A model generated the notes under the pieces. That model did no database searches. It had not been told where the DNA came from and saw only the letters and a list, made by a program, of their open reading frames with translations. This document shows positions 16,048 through 26,100 of a DNA stretch of 55,057 bases, piece after piece; the stretch's first letter is position 1; each line of letters opens with the position of its first letter. A program made the position numbers and the translations under genes. Origin of the DNA: Bacillota bacterium (GTDB lineage Bacteria > Bacillota > DSM-12270 > Thermacetogeniales > Thermacetogeniaceae); assembly GCA_029907475.1 (NCBI GenBank), contig JARYLU010000018.1:1-55057 (forward strand), in the 5' to 3' direction.

Positions 16048-17127
16048 TCAGGAAAGCCGGGCCAGCTCCTGCTTGAGATAGTCAATGACAGCAACCGGTT
16101 TCGGATTAATCCCGTAGAGCAAAGCCAGGTAGACACTCGCGTAATCCCCCAAATAGATCAGGGAAAAAAGCCTGACGAGAAGAGAGGAACCCTCTCCCCA
16201 AAACTCAGCAACCCCGGCAACCCGGTCCTGCAAGAGGTGCTTCGTAATCTCCATCCTGGCCCGAACCCGCGGGTGATCCCCGGCATCCCGGAGGAAGATC
16301 AAAAACAAAGAACGCAGGGCTTCCGGAGGAGCCTCGAACCCCACAATTTCGTTGTGATTCATTTCGGGGAAAGCATTCCAGTAAGCCAGGCACTTGGAAT
16401 TTTCGTTAAACTGTCCCTTCCAGCGAGTGGCAGCCACCTCCGTAGTATGGGCGGCGCCGTAAATAACCGGAATTCTCCCGTAAAGACGCAGGGCGAGGTC
16501 CTTGGCCCGGTTTCTCTCGCGGGGGGAGGCGGGTTCAAACTGGGCGCGCAGCTTCCGGAGCACCTCTGCAAGTTCGCCGTATCCCTCCCGGAGGGTGACA
16601 AGACCCAGGCGGCCCAAGATGAAAAGTGCAGGTAAAAACAGGTAGCCGAGCGCGGAACGCGGGGGGAGCCCGGCCGGCACGCGAATCACAGGAACGCCAT
16701 CCCTTTGGGCGCGCTCCGCCAGTTTTCCCCCTGTCGTAAAGACAATTCTGGCCGCCCCCTGTTTGCCGGCCGCCTCGTAGGCGCTCAAGGTTTCTTCCGT
16801 ATTTCCGGAATAACTCGTTAAAAAAACAAGGGTCTCCTCATTGATATATGATGGTAAAGTGTAATCGCGGCAAACCAAAACAGGAGTTCCGGCTTCCTGC
16901 GCCACAACTGCCCGAACCAGATCCCCTCCGATGGCAGAACCGCCCAGACCTGCCATCACTACCTGGCGGGGGTCTTTTTGTAAGGAGGGAAGGGGGGCTT
17001 CCCCGCCCAGCTTCAACGCTTCTTCGCACTGTTCGGGTAAACCTGCCAGCGTTTCCAGCATTCCGTCGGGATCCCTTTCCCGCAGGACGCCGGTGTCATC
17101 CAGGTTCACTTTAAGCTCGAGGTTCAT
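16048..17127 (-). CDS. Bifunctional phosphoglucose/phosphomannose isomerase
   Basis: Interconverts glucose-6-phosphate and fructose-6-phosphate, and probably mannose-6-phosphate, feeding glycolysis and amino-sugar synthesis. It is the short, archaeal/Clostridia-type enzyme (359 residues) with two SIS domains, not the long Pgi. Visible motifs are VVMAGLGGSAIGGDL, LTSYSGNTEETLSAYE (phosphate loop), PPRSALGYLF and, in the second domain, FPEMNHNEIVGFE with catalytic Glu/His. It follows glk after three bases and precedes the alkaline phosphatase superfamily gene by 40. Mannose activity is known of the family and not shown here. Confidence 0.88.
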   Translation of the reverse strand: MNLELKVNLDDTGVLRERDPDGMLETLAGLPEQCEEALKLGGEAPLPSLQKDPRQVVMAGLGGSAIGGDLVRAVVAQEAGTPVLVCRDYTLPSYINEETLVFLTSYSGNTEETLSAYEAAGKQGAARIVFTTGGKLAERAQRDGVPVIRVPAGLPPRSALGYLFLPALFILGRLGLVTLREGYGELAEVLRKLRAQFEPASPRERNRAKDLALRLYGRIPVIYGAAHTTEVAATRWKGQFNENSKCLAYWNAFPEMNHNEIVGFEAPPEALRSLFLIFLRDAGDHPRVRARMEITKHLLQDRVAGVAEFWGEGSSLLVRLFSLIYLGDYASVYLALLYGINPKPVAVIDYLKQELARLS

Positions 17128-17130
17128 CTG

Positions 17131-18111
17131 TCAACCCCTTTCGTGAGAGTATAAAAGGCTCCGGCGCGCGAAGGCCGCCGCCCCAAGCACCCCGGCCCGC
17201 CCGCGTAAAGCGGCAGGGACGATTTGCAGATAATCCCGGAGGGCCGGAAAAACGCGAAGGCTCGCTTCGGCCCGGGCAGGTTCCAGGAGAAGCCTGCCTG
17301 CCCCGCGCGCCACACCTCCCCCGATGACAAAAAGCGGGGGATTGAGCAGGTTGGCGATGTTTCCGATTGCCAGCCCCAGCCAGCGGCCGGCCTCGGCCAG
17401 CAGCTCGCGCGCTTCGGGATCGCCGGCGTATCCGGCGCGCGTGATTTCCGGGGCATCGACCGCCCCCGGCTTGCCCCCCGCCAGTTCGAGGATCCGGCGT
17501 CCCTTCCCGGCCGCGATCAGTTCCAGTGCCTTCCTTTTAAGGGCGCGCCCCGAGGCGACCGCTTCAAGGCACCCCCGGTTTCCACACGGGCAAAGGGGCC
17601 CGTTGGGGTCCACGACCAGGTGGCCGATCTCCCCCGCTCCTCCGAAGGCGCCGGAATAAATATCCCCTTTGAGGATCAGGCCTCCCCCAACCCCCGTGCT
17701 GACCGTAATAAAAACGAGATCATCGAATCCCTGCCCCGCTCCGTAAAGCTGTTCCCCAAGGGCGGCTAGATTGGCATCGTTTTCCAGGAAGACGGGGAGT
17801 CTTAAGGCGTCCTGGAGGATTTCCTTCAGATTGACGTCATGCCACTGCAAATTGGGGGCAAAAAAAATCCGGCCGGTACGCGAGTCAAGGGGACCAGGTG
17901 CGCCTACCCCGATTCCCGCGATCGTGCCCTTTTTGCGGGCACCTGGAGGTAAAACCGCCTCAATGCTTGCCAGGATATTCGCAATTACCTTTTCTTTTCC
18001 CTGGGCCGCCTCCGTTGGCCGGACATCTTTCTCGATAATCCGGTCCCCAGTGCCCACCAGGGCGGAGTAGATTTTTGTCCCCCCCAGGTCTACGGCCACG
18101 ATGTAATCCAT
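17131..18111 (-). CDS. ROK-family glucokinase
   Basis: Phosphorylates glucose with ATP. The N-terminal phosphate loop is VAVDLGGTKIYSALV (residues 5-19). The catalytic ENDANLAALGE motif, a GTGVGGGL glycine loop (STGVGGGLILKGD) and the ROK zinc motif CPCGNRGCLEA are present. No N-terminal HTH, so it is an enzyme and not an Xyl/NagC-type repressor. ATG 18111 has AAGGAG upstream. As first gene of the glk-pgi-rapZ-yvcK-whiA block it has a good promoter about 75 bases upstream. Substrate within the ROK family (glucose, mannose, N-acetyl sugars) cannot be fixed from sequence, but pgi next door favours glucose. Confidence 0.87.
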   Translation of the reverse strand: MDYIVAVDLGGTKIYSALVGTGDRIIEKDVRPTEAAQGKEKVIANILASIEAVLPPGARKKGTIAGIGVGAPGPLDSRTGRIFFAPNLQWHDVNLKEILQDALRLPVFLENDANLAALGEQLYGAGQGFDDLVFITVSTGVGGGLILKGDIYSGAFGGAGEIGHLVVDPNGPLCPCGNRGCLEAVASGRALKRKALELIAAGKGRRILELAGGKPGAVDAPEITRAGYAGDPEARELLAEAGRWLGLAIGNIANLLNPPLFVIGGGVARGAGRLLLEPARAEASLRVFPALRDYLQIVPAALRGRAGVLGAAAFARRSLLYSHERG

Positions 18112-18183
18112 CGACGTTGCTCCTTAATTTTCTTTCTTCAACCTAGATGCCATTTACTCATTTTGCTCTCCGGTTATGTTTCT

Positions 18184-18212
18184 ATTTTATCTTTTCTACC
18201 CTTGATAAGCAA
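18184..18212 (-). promoter_or_regulatory. Promoter for the glk-pgi-rapZ-yvcK-whiA block
   Basis: On the minus strand TTGCTT (18212-18207) and TAAAAT (18189-18184) are 17 bases apart, about 75 bases before ATG of glk. The rest of the 192-base gap to the HAD gene holds a weak hairpin (ACAGG 18248-18252 with CCTGT 18257-18261) that may end the uvr transcript. Confidence 0.55.
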
Positions 18213-18303
18213 GGATGAACCGCCGCCTCCATCATCCGGTAGGGATTACAGGATCGCCTGTCCCCACACAGAATGGGCTCACTTTGCTGAACGGCAGTTT
18301 AAA

Positions 18304-19119
18304 TTAAGGCTGTTCTCTCCCAAGAATAAAGGTTTCAAGGGCAACCGCAACTCCGTCCTCATTATTGGAAAGGGTTACGTACCGGGTCCGGCAGCGTACC
18401 TCGGGGCGGGCGTTCGCAACCGCAACACTAACCCCGGCAAACTCCAGCATTTCAAGGTCGTTAAAACTATCCCCAAGCGCCATTACCTCGTCCCGCCCCA
18501 CGTCCAGCCACGCGGCTAATTCCCGGAGAGCCCGGCCCTTTGTGGCCTGGGGATGGATAACTTCCAGATAGCTGGGTTTGGACTTCGTGAGGTGTGCTTC
18601 TTCCCCCAAGATTTCTTTTAATTCTTGGGCGAATTCGTCTAAAACAGGTTCTGCTTCAATCAAAAGCAGCTTTAAGGGGTTCCCCTGCTCCAGCAGGCTC
18701 TCCAGATCCGCGACCTGGTGACAGGGAACTCCGGCGAAAGAAGCGTAATGGAAGCCACGGGGTGTCACCCTTTCTACATACAATTCATCATCGAGGTAAA
18801 AATTGACCTGAACCTTTTTCAGGCGCCCGAATGCGATCACCCGGCGCGCCACCCCGGCGGATAGGGGGCAGTGGTAAACAACCTCCTCCGAAAAGGCACT
18901 TTTAACAAGAGCCCCCTGGTAGGTAATCAGGGGAAGATCAAAGCCGAGCTGCCGGGCATAGGGCCTCGCCGAGCGAAACATCCTCCCTGTGGCGAGGGTA
19001 ACAGCAATCCCCCGTTCTTTCACAGCCTGCACCGCAGCCCGGGTGCGCGGGGAAATCGTCAGGTCATCCCTAAGCAGGGTATCATCCAGATCGATCGCAA
19101 CCAGTTTAACGTTTTCCAC
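18304..19119 (-). CDS. Cof-type HAD phosphatase
   Basis: Haloacid dehalogenase superfamily phosphatase, Cof/YidA subfamily (type IIB cap), acting on small phosphorylated metabolites. Motif I is AIDLDDTLL near the N-terminus, motif II TLATGR, motif III K in ATKGRAL and motif IV GDSFNDLEML. GTG 19119 is preferred: GGGGGAAG is seven bases upstream and it gives 271 residues, the normal length; an in-frame start at 19152 would run further into uvrC. With GTG 19119 the gene overlaps the end of uvrC by 14 bases, implying co-translation. The substrate is unknown; nothing links it to DNA repair apart from position. Confidence 0.88.
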   Translation of the reverse strand: MENVKLVAIDLDDTLLRDDLTISPRTRAAVQAVKERGIAVTLATGRMFRSARPYARQLGFDLPLITYQGALVKSAFSEEVVYHCPLSAGVARRVIAFGRLKKVQVNFYLDDELYVERVTPRGFHYASFAGVPCHQVADLESLLEQGNPLKLLLIEAEPVLDEFAQELKEILGEEAHLTKSKPSYLEVIHPQATKGRALRELAAWLDVGRDEVMALGDSFNDLEMLEFAGVSVAVANARPEVRCRTRYVTLSNNEDGVAVALETFILGREQP

Positions 19120-20953
19120 ACTGCTTCCCCCAATCCTCTCCCATCCCGGCACCGTGGAGAAACTCGTGCAGCGCTTCCGCCGCCTTTTTGTTCATACCCG
19201 GCACAGCCGCCAGTTCCCCAAAACTCGCAGCCCGCAGCCGTGCAAGTGACCCAAAATGCCTCAACAGGGCCTCCTGGCGCTTCTTCCCGATCCCCCGCAC
19301 CTCTCCCAGGAGAGAGGCCGTCGCCTTTGAGGAGCGGAGTCTCTCCTGGTAAGCGCGGGCAAACCGGTGGGCCTCGTCCCGCGCCTGCTGCAGGAGGTGG
19401 AGACCGGGGTGACTGGGGGGAAGAGAAAGAGCAGTTCTCGACCCGGGACGGAAGATCTCCTCCTCTTCCTTCGCGAGCGCCACCAGTTCGACCCCTGTAC
19501 AGCCCGTCTCCCGCAAAACGGCGAGGGCGGCATGCAACTGCCCCTTTCCTCCGTCAATCACCAGGAGGTCCGGGAGCGGCTCTTTTCCGGTGCGGCCGAG
19601 GCGGCGCCTCAAGACCTCCCGCAGGGCGGCGTAATCGTCACCCGCAACATCCCCCCGGATCCGGTAGCGCCGGTATCCCTTCCTGTCGGGTTGCCCATCG
19701 GTAAAGCGGATGAGGGAACCCACGGTCTCCCGGCCGCCGAAGTGGGAAATATCAACACATTCGAGGCGCCGGGGAGGAGCACCCAGGTCCAGCGCCTTTT
19801 GAAGTTCCAGTGCCAGAAGACGCCCCTTTTCCTGATAGGCTAAAGCGCGCTTTTTGCGCTGCCGGGCGTAAAGGGTTGCATTCTCCAGCGCCAGTTGGAG
19901 CAGTTCCCGGCCGCGCCCGCGCCTGGGAAAGCGGATCACCACTTTGCTTCCCCGCTCCCGGCCGAGCCAGGCCGCCAGGAGTTCGGATTCGGGCAGGGGA
20001 GCGCTCACAAGCAGAACAGCCGGAATCTCCCTCCCGGCGTGGTAATACTGCTTCATAAAGGAAGCCAGAATTTCTCCCGGCTGCAGCCCCCCGGCCTCTG
20101 TTAAAAAATAGTGCTCTTCCGCAACCAGCTTCCCTCCCCGGAGGCGGAAAAGGAGAACGCAAACCTCATCCAGGAAGGTCCCCACGGCCAGGACATCCTC
20201 GTCTCGCCCTGCCGCCCGCGCCACCCGCTGCTGCTCCCGGAACTTCTTTAATGCCGCCAACTGGTTCCGCAGTGCGGCGGCCCGCTCAAAATCCCAGCGG
20301 CCGGCGGCCTCCTCCATCTGGGCCGCGAGGCGCTTTTCCACTTCACGCCTTCTGCCTTCCAGGAAGAGGACGAGCTGCTCGATCATCTCCCGGTAGTCCC
20401 CGGAAGAAACGCCACCCGTACAGGGCGCCAGGCAGTTTTTGATCTGCCCGTTGAGGCAGGGCCTGCCCCGCGGCGCGAGGTTTTTATCCGGGCAGGAACG
20501 AAAGGGGAAAAGCTTGCGCAGCAGGTTCACCGCTTCCTTGACCGCGTTCACATCGGGGTAAGGACCGAAGTACCGCGACCCATCCCGGACAAGGTTCCTG
20601 GTGATCATCACCCGCGGGAACTCCTCTGCCGTCACTCTCAAGTAAGGATAAGACTTATCATCTTTTAAATTTATGTTAAACTTGGGCCTGTATTCTTTAA
20701 TGAGATTACATTCCAGAACAAGTGCCTCAACCTCTGAATCGGTGACAATGTACTCGAAACGCGCTGCTTCCAGGAGCAGCCGCCGGATCCGCTCCGGATG
20801 CCCTTTTGCCTGAAAATACGAGCGAAGGCGGTTTCTGAGAGAAACCGCTTTCCCCACGTAGATCACGGTGCCGGACTGACTCCTGAAAAGGTAAACACCG
20901 GGCCGCTCGGGGACGAGTTCGAGTTCCTTTTTGAGTTCCGCTTTTGCTTCCAT
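19106..20953 (-). CDS. uvrC: Excinuclease ABC subunit C
   Basis: Nuclease of nucleotide excision repair; makes both incisions after UvrA/UvrB locate the lesion. The GIY-YIG domain is at the N-terminus (PGVYLFRS...TVIYVGKA), followed by a Cys-containing segment, the UvrB-binding UVR motif (AAQMEEAAGRWDFERAAAL), the RNase H-like endonuclease domain (ECVDISHFGG; DLLVIDGGKGQL) and tandem helix-hairpin-helix motifs (GIGKKRQEALLRHFG; AVPGMNKKAAEAL). ATG 20953 is favoured because GGAGG is five bases upstream and the protein then begins near the usual place (615 residues); in-frame starts up to 21013 are possible. It lies 102 bases after uvrA in the same direction. Confidence 0.95.
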   Translation of the reverse strand: MEAKAELKKELELVPERPGVYLFRSQSGTVIYVGKAVSLRNRLRSYFQAKGHPERIRRLLLEAARFEYIVTDSEVEALVLECNLIKEYRPKFNINLKDDKSYPYLRVTAEEFPRVMITRNLVRDGSRYFGPYPDVNAVKEAVNLLRKLFPFRSCPDKNLAPRGRPCLNGQIKNCLAPCTGGVSSGDYREMIEQLVLFLEGRRREVEKRLAAQMEEAAGRWDFERAAALRNQLAALKKFREQQRVARAAGRDEDVLAVGTFLDEVCVLLFRLRGGKLVAEEHYFLTEAGGLQPGEILASFMKQYYHAGREIPAVLLVSAPLPESELLAAWLGRERGSKVVIRFPRRGRGRELLQLALENATLYARQRKKRALAYQEKGRLLALELQKALDLGAPPRRLECVDISHFGGRETVGSLIRFTDGQPDRKGYRRYRIRGDVAGDDYAALREVLRRRLGRTGKEPLPDLLVIDGGKGQLHAALAVLRETGCTGVELVALAKEEEEIFRPGSRTALSLPPSHPGLHLLQQARDEAHRFARAYQERLRSSKATASLLGEVRGIGKKRQEALLRHFGSLARLRAASFGELAAVPGMNKKAAEALHEFLHGAGMGEDWGKQCGKR

Positions 20954-21055
20954 CACTTCCTCCACCCATCCCTTGCCAACTCTGGCCGGATCACAAACAG
21001 GCACCAGTTCCATTCCCCACTTCCTGCCGGCACTGGAAGCCCTGGACGCACTATT

Positions 21056-23929
21056 TTAGCCGGGGGCCGAAAAAGCGACCTGCCCCCTGAGGACTTCCTG
21101 TAAATAGCGGCCTGTGTAAGAGTGAGGACATGCCGCAATTTCTTCGGGCGTTCCGGCGGCCACGACCTCCCCCCCTCTTTCGCCTCCTTCGGGACCGAGA
21201 TCGATGATATAGTCTGCCGTTTTCATGACATCCAGATTGTGCTCGATGACGACCACCGTATTCCCTCCCTCCACGAGGCGGTCGAGCACCAGAAGAAGCC
21301 GCCTGATGTCCTCCTTGTGCAGGCCGGTTGTGGGCTCATCGAGAATATAGAGAGTGCGTCCGTTGCTCCGCCGGGAAAGCTCCGCGGCCAGCTTCACCCG
21401 CTGCGCTTCACCGCCCGAAAGGGTCGTCGCGGGCTGGCCGAGCTTAATGTAGCCCAGGCCCACGTCGTGCACGGTCTGAAGCTTGCGGTTGATCTTAGGA
21501 ATGTGCCGAAAAAACTCCAGGGCCTCGCTCACGGTCATGTCGAGGACCTCGGCAATGTTTTTCCCCTTGTACTTTACTTCCAGGGTTTCCCGGTTGTAGC
21601 GCCTCCCCTTACATTCCTCGCAGGGCACGTAGACATCCGGCAGAAAGTGCATCTCGATTTTAATGATCCCGTCCCCCCGGCAGGCCTCGCAGCGCCCGCC
21701 CCGCACATTAAAACTGAAGCGCCCGGGGCGGTAGCCCCGGATTCTGGACTCAGGGGTAAGGGAGAACAGTTCCCGGATCCCGTCAAAGGTTCCCGTATAA
21801 GTCGCCGGGTTCGACCGGGGAGTACGCCCTATGGGGGACTGGTCGATTTCAATCACCTTATCGAGGTGCTCCACCCCGCGGAGCTCCCGATAGTTTCCCG
21901 GACGGGCGCGTGCACCGTGCAAACGCTGGGCAAGGGCCTTGCAGATAATCTCCTCCAGCAGGGTGCTTTTTCCGGAACCGGAAACCCCCGTAATGCAGAC
22001 GAAAAGCCCAAGGGGAATCCGGACATCGATGTCCTTCAAATTGTGCTCTTTTGCCCCGCGCACCTCCAACCACCTCTCCCCCGGGCGGCGGCGGGAAGGC
22101 GGAACAGGAATTTCGCGGCGCCCGCTTAAATACTGGCCGGTAATCGACTCCGTCACATTTTTAATTTCTTCCAGAGTGCCCTGGGCCACGATCTGCCCCC
22201 CGTGCAACCCCGCGCCGGGTCCGATGTCGATGATCTCGTCGGCGCTCCGCATCATTTCTTCGTCGTGCTCCACCACAATCAAGGTGTTGCCCAAATCCCT
22301 CAGTTCTTTCAGGGTTCCGATAAGCCTGGTGTTATCCCTGGGGTGCAGGCCGATGCTGGGCTCGTCCAGAATATAAAGCACACCCACCAGCCCCGAGCCG
22401 ATCTGGGTGGCGAGGCGAATCCGCTGCGCTTCCCCTCCCGCAAGGGTTCCTGCCGGCCTGTCCAGGGTCAGGTAGTCGAGGCCGACGTTGACCAGAAAAC
22501 CCAGGCGGGCATCAATTTCTTTCAGTACCTGGCGGGCGATCTGCTCCTCCCTGGAAGTCACACGGAGGCCCCACAGGAATGCCCGCGCCTCCACGACGGT
22601 AAAACGGGTTACCTCGCAGATGTTCTTCCCGCCAACGGTCACCGCAAGACTTTCAGGCCGGAGCCGCGCCCCCTTGCAGGCAGGGCAGGGGCGCGAAGTC
22701 ATAAACTCCGAAATTTCCTCCCGGATATCCTCCGAATCCGTTTCCTGGTAGCGGCGGCTCAAGTAAACCACAACACCTTCGAAGGAGGCGTACCAGGTCT
22801 TAACCTGTCCAAAGTGATCCTGGTAGCGGAAACGGATGCGCTCCGGGGTTCCGTAAAGAAGCGCCTCCTGGACCTGTTCCGGGAGGTCTTTGAAAGGTAC
22901 GTCCCACGTCTGGCCGTAATGCTCCAGTACCGCCCGCACCAGTTGGGGATAATAATGCTGCGGTGAGCGCGTCCAGGGAACCAGCGCCCCTTCGCGAACC
23001 GAACGCTCCCGGTCCACAACCAGCTCCGGGTCCACCTCGAGCCGGTAGCCCAACCCGGAACAGGCGCGGCAGGCTCCGTAGGGGCTGTTGAAAGAAAAGA
23101 GGCGGGGAGTAATTTCCGCAAGGCCGATTCCGCACTCAGGGCAGGCAAAATTCTGGCTGAAAACAAGCTCCTCCCTTTCCTGCACCCCGGCAATGACTGT
23201 ACCTTCACCGAGCCCCAGCGCGATCTCCAGGGAGTCTGCCAGCCGGCGTTCCACTCCCGCCCGCACGACCAGGCGGTCGACCACTACCTCAAGATTGTGC
23301 TTTTTCTTCCGGTCCAGGCTAATGTCATCTTCCAGCTCTCTGATTTCCCCGTTCACCCGGACCCGGGTAAAACCCTTTTTCTGAACCTCGGCCAGGAGCT
23401 TCTGGTGCTCTCCCTTTTTCCCCCGGACCAGGGGGGCCAGGATCTGTACCTTTGTTCCCTCCGGATAAGACAGGATCTGGTCCACCATCTGAGAAACAGT
23501 CTGCTGCCTGACGGGGCGGCCGCACTGGGGACAGTGGGGCCTCCCGATCCGGGCGAAAAGGAGGCGCAGGTAGTCGTAGATCTCGGTAACCGTCCCGACC
23601 GTCGAACGCGGGTTGCGGCTCCCTGACTTCTGGTCAATCGAAATCGCCGGGGAAAGTCCTTCGATATAGTCCACATCGGGTTTATCGGCAACGCCGAGAA
23701 ACTGGCGCGCGTAAGCGGAGAGGGATTCGACATAACGCCGCTGTCCCTCAGCATAAATGGTATCAAAAGCCAGAGAGGACTTCCCGGAACCAGAAAGCCC
23801 GGTGATCACCACCAGCTTTCCCCGGGGAATCTCGACATTGATGTTTTTCAGGTTGTGGACGCGCGCTCCCCGGACGATGATCTTATCCCGCGCCGGGGCA
23901 CGGGTCTCTTCTTCCGTTCGCCGGTACAT
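21056..23929 (-). CDS. uvrA: Excinuclease ABC subunit A
   Basis: Damage-recognition ATPase of nucleotide excision repair; a dimer loads UvrB at lesions. It has two ABC modules: the first Walker A is GLSGSGKSS (residues 44-52) and the second is [10 protein letters not shown]. Zinc modules ([28 protein letters not shown] with CEECKGRRY) and two ABC signatures ([24 protein letters not shown]) are intact. Length 957 is typical. The start overlaps the end of uvrB by 82 bases; the first 14 residues before [13 protein letters not shown] are variable in the family, so a somewhat later start is possible, but no better ribosome site is seen. Confidence 0.97.
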   Translation of the reverse strand: MYRRTEEETRAPARDKIIVRGARVHNLKNINVEIPRGKLVVITGLSGSGKSSLAFDTIYAEGQRRYVESLSAYARQFLGVADKPDVDYIEGLSPAISIDQKSGSRNPRSTVGTVTEIYDYLRLLFARIGRPHCPQCGRPVRQQTVSQMVDQILSYPEGTKVQILAPLVRGKKGEHQKLLAEVQKKGFTRVRVNGEIRELEDDISLDRKKKHNLEVVVDRLVVRAGVERRLADSLEIALGLGEGTVIAGVQEREELVFSQNFACPECGIGLAEITPRLFSFNSPYGACRACSGLGYRLEVDPELVVDRERSVREGALVPWTRSPQHYYPQLVRAVLEHYGQTWDVPFKDLPEQVQEALLYGTPERIRFRYQDHFGQVKTWYASFEGVVVYLSRRYQETDSEDIREEISEFMTSRPCPACKGARLRPESLAVTVGGKNICEVTRFTVVEARAFLWGLRVTSREEQIARQVLKEIDARLGFLVNVGLDYLTLDRPAGTLAGGEAQRIRLATQIGSGLVGVLYILDEPSIGLHPRDNTRLIGTLKELRDLGNTLIVVEHDEEMMRSADEIIDIGPGAGLHGGQIVAQGTLEEIKNVTESITGQYLSGRREIPVPPSRRRPGERWLEVRGAKEHNLKDIDVRIPLGLFVCITGVSGSGKSTLLEEIICKALAQRLHGARARPGNYRELRGVEHLDKVIEIDQSPIGRTPRSNPATYTGTFDGIRELFSLTPESRIRGYRPGRFSFNVRGGRCEACRGDGIIKIEMHFLPDVYVPCEECKGRRYNRETLEVKYKGKNIAEVLDMTVSEALEFFRHIPKINRKLQTVHDVGLGYIKLGQPATTLSGGEAQRVKLAAELSRRSNGRTLYILDEPTTGLHKEDIRRLLLVLDRLVEGGNTVVVIEHNLDVMKTADYIIDLGPEGGERGGEVVAAGTPEEIAACPHSYTGRYLQEVLRGQVAFSAPG

Positions 23930-25992
23930 TCCTTTTCTTGATGCCTCCCCGTAAAAGCCAGGTCTTCCGGCGCCCCCTTCTGACGCGGGGCGCGGGTGCG
24001 GGCAGCCACTAATTCTTTCCGTAATTCGATGATCAAATCCCGCACTTCGGCGGCCTTCTCGAAGGCCAGCTCCCGGGCCGCCTGGCGCATCTCCTGCTCG
24101 AACCGGGCAATCAGTTTCTCGAGCTCCTTCTTCCCCAGTTGCTTCAAATTCCTTCCTGTGCCGTAAGGTTCTTTAGTTTCAGCAACCTCAACGGGAAGAG
24201 TGACCTCAATGATCCCCCGGACCGCCTTTTCTATGCTGCGCGGAGTAATCCCATGCCTCCGGTTGTACTCCATTTGGATCCGGCGCCTCCTGTCGGTCTC
24301 GTCCAGGGCGCGGCGCATGGATTCGGTGACGGTATCGGCGTACATGAGCACCTTCCCCTCCACGTTCCGGGCGGCACGCCCGATGGTCTGGATGAGGGAA
24401 CGCTCCGACCGGAGAAAACCCTCTTTATCGGCATCCAGGATCGCAACGAGAGCGACTTCGGGGAGGTCGAGCCCCTCCCGCAGGAGGTTAATCCCGACCA
24501 GAACGTCGAAAACCCCCAGACGGAGGTCCCGCAAAATCTCCATCCGTTCGAGGGCGTTAATCTCCGAGTGGAGGTAGCGCACCTTAATCCCCAGGTCGCG
24601 CAGATAATCGGTTAAATCCTCGGCCATTTTCTTCGTCAGGGTGGTTACAAGCACCCGCTGCCTCTTCTCGACCCGGAGCCGGATCTCTTCCACAAGGTCG
24701 TCCACCTGGCCGCGGGCCGGCCGGACCTCCACCTCGGGGTCCACGAGCCCGGTCGGCCGGACGATCTGCTCCACAACCCGCGAACTCTGTTCCAGTTCGT
24801 AAGGCCCCGGGGTGGCTGAAACAAAAATCACCTGCGGAACCTTCGCCATAAACTCCTTAAAGCGCAGGGGACGGTTATCCAGGGCTGAAGGAAGCCGGAA
24901 ACCGTAATCCACAAGGTTTTTCTTGCGAGAGTAGTCACCCTCGTACATCCCGTGAAGCTGGGGAACCGTAATGTGAGACTCGTCAATCACCACCAGGAAA
25001 TCCTGTGGGAAAAAATCAAGCAAACAGTAAGGAGGCTCCCCGGGCCGGCGTCCCGTGAGGTGCCGGGAATAATTTTCAATTCCCTTGCAGGTCCCCACCT
25101 CCCGCAGCATTTCGAGGTCAAAACGGGTGCGCTGCTCCAGGCGCTGCGCCTCCAGCAATTTGCCGCCGGCGCGTAGCTCCGCCAGGCGCGCCTCCAGTTC
25201 GGTCTCAATGGCGGTGATCGCCTGCTCCATCCGCGCGCGCGGGGTAACGTAGTGAGAAGCCGGGAAGACCGCAGCGTGCAGGCGGCGCGCCAGCACCTCT
25301 CCGGTGAAGGTGTCAATCTCCAGGACCCGGTCAATTTCGTCCCCGAAAAACTCTACCCGGAGCGCCTTTTCGCTGAAGGAGGCGGGGAAGATCTCGATTA
25401 CGTCACCCCGCACCCGGAACCGGCCGCGTCCAAACTCGTAGTCGTTCCGCGTGTAGTGAATGTTGATCAGGCGGGCGAGGACCTCGTCCCGGTCGATCTG
25501 CATCCCCTGGCGGAGGGAAACCATCATTTCCCGGTAAGCGGCGGGAGAACCCAAGCCGTAAATGCAGGAGACGCTCGCCACAATGATCACATCGTCCCGC
25601 TCGAAGAGAGCCGCCGTTGCCGAGTGCCGGAGTTTATCAATTTCTTCGTTTAAAGAAGAGTCCTTCTCGATGTACGTATCTGTCTGCGGCACGTATGCCT
25701 CCGGCTGGTAATAATCGTAGTAACTGACAAAATACTCCACCGCGTGGTCTGGGAAGAACTCCCGGAACTCGCCGCACAACTGGGCGGCAAGGGTTTTGTT
25801 GGGAGCGATCACCAGAACCGGTTTCTGGACCTCCTGGATCACGCCGGCAATGGTAAATGTCTTCCCCGAACCGGTGACACCCAGCAGGGTTTGATATGGT
25901 AAACCGGCCCGGATCCCCGCGCTGAGCCGGTCAATCGCCTGCGGCTGATCCCCGGTGGGAGCAAAAGCCGCCCGGAGCCGAAAACTGCTCAT
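23848..25992 (-). CDS. uvrB: Excinuclease ABC subunit B
   Basis: Central helicase-like subunit of nucleotide excision repair; opens DNA at the lesion and recruits UvrC. Walker A is GVTGSGKT (residues 38-45), the beta-hairpin segment is [20 protein letters not shown], and the helicase motif II region is [14 protein letters not shown], followed by SATPG, the [15 protein letters not shown] motif and QTIGRAARN. The C-terminal UVR motif ([20 protein letters not shown]) binds UvrC. The protein runs about 45 residues past the usual end (after ELRKEL) with a basic, low-complexity tail that overlaps uvrA. ATG 25992 has AGGAGAAGG upstream. No GAAC-N4-GTTC SOS box was seen before the gene. Confidence 0.97.
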   Translation of the reverse strand: MSSFRLRAAFAPTGDQPQAIDRLSAGIRAGLPYQTLLGVTGSGKTFTIAGVIQEVQKPVLVIAPNKTLAAQLCGEFREFFPDHAVEYFVSYYDYYQPEAYVPQTDTYIEKDSSLNEEIDKLRHSATAALFERDDVIIVASVSCIYGLGSPAAYREMMVSLRQGMQIDRDEVLARLINIHYTRNDYEFGRGRFRVRGDVIEIFPASFSEKALRVEFFGDEIDRVLEIDTFTGEVLARRLHAAVFPASHYVTPRARMEQAITAIETELEARLAELRAGGKLLEAQRLEQRTRFDLEMLREVGTCKGIENYSRHLTGRRPGEPPYCLLDFFPQDFLVVIDESHITVPQLHGMYEGDYSRKKNLVDYGFRLPSALDNRPLRFKEFMAKVPQVIFVSATPGPYELEQSSRVVEQIVRPTGLVDPEVEVRPARGQVDDLVEEIRLRVEKRQRVLVTTLTKKMAEDLTDYLRDLGIKVRYLHSEINALERMEILRDLRLGVFDVLVGINLLREGLDLPEVALVAILDADKEGFLRSERSLIQTIGRAARNVEGKVLMYADTVTESMRRALDETDRRRRIQMEYNRRHGITPRSIEKAVRGIIEVTLPVEVAETKEPYGTGRNLKQLGKKELEKLIARFEQEMRQAARELAFEKAAEVRDLIIELRKELVAARTRAPRQKGAPEDLAFTGRHQEKECTGERKKRPVPRRGIRSSSGERASTT

Positions 25993-26023
25993 AAAAAAAC
26001 ACCTTCTCCTGAAGTGATGAAAA

Positions 26024-26053
26024 AATCCGGGTTTCTTTTCACCCCGGATTATA
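26024..26053 (-). promoter_or_regulatory. uvrB extended -10 promoter inside a hairpin
   Basis: On the minus strand TGG-TATAAT (TATAAT at 26053-26048) is a perfect extended -10 element. AATCCGGG (26024-26031) pairs with CCCGGATT (26043-26050) across 11 bases and is followed on the minus strand by TTTTTTC. The stem overlaps the -10, so it could be the terminator of the upstream P-loop gene, with the uvrB promoter fused to it. A -35 element is poor. Confidence 0.5.
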
Positions 26054-26100
26054 CCATAAAATAAACACTACCTGCCACACGGCCCACCAGACTTGGATGG

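Noticed and set aside
15838-16635. Plus-strand frame of 265 codons opposite pgi and the phosphatase gene
   Set aside because: Antisense to two well-supported genes; sequence has no motif and is rich in Pro/Gly/Arg.
25993-26100. LexA/DinR box upstream of uvrB
   Set aside because: Expected from B. subtilis, but GAAC-N4-GTTC or close variants were not found in this gap. Reported as absent.
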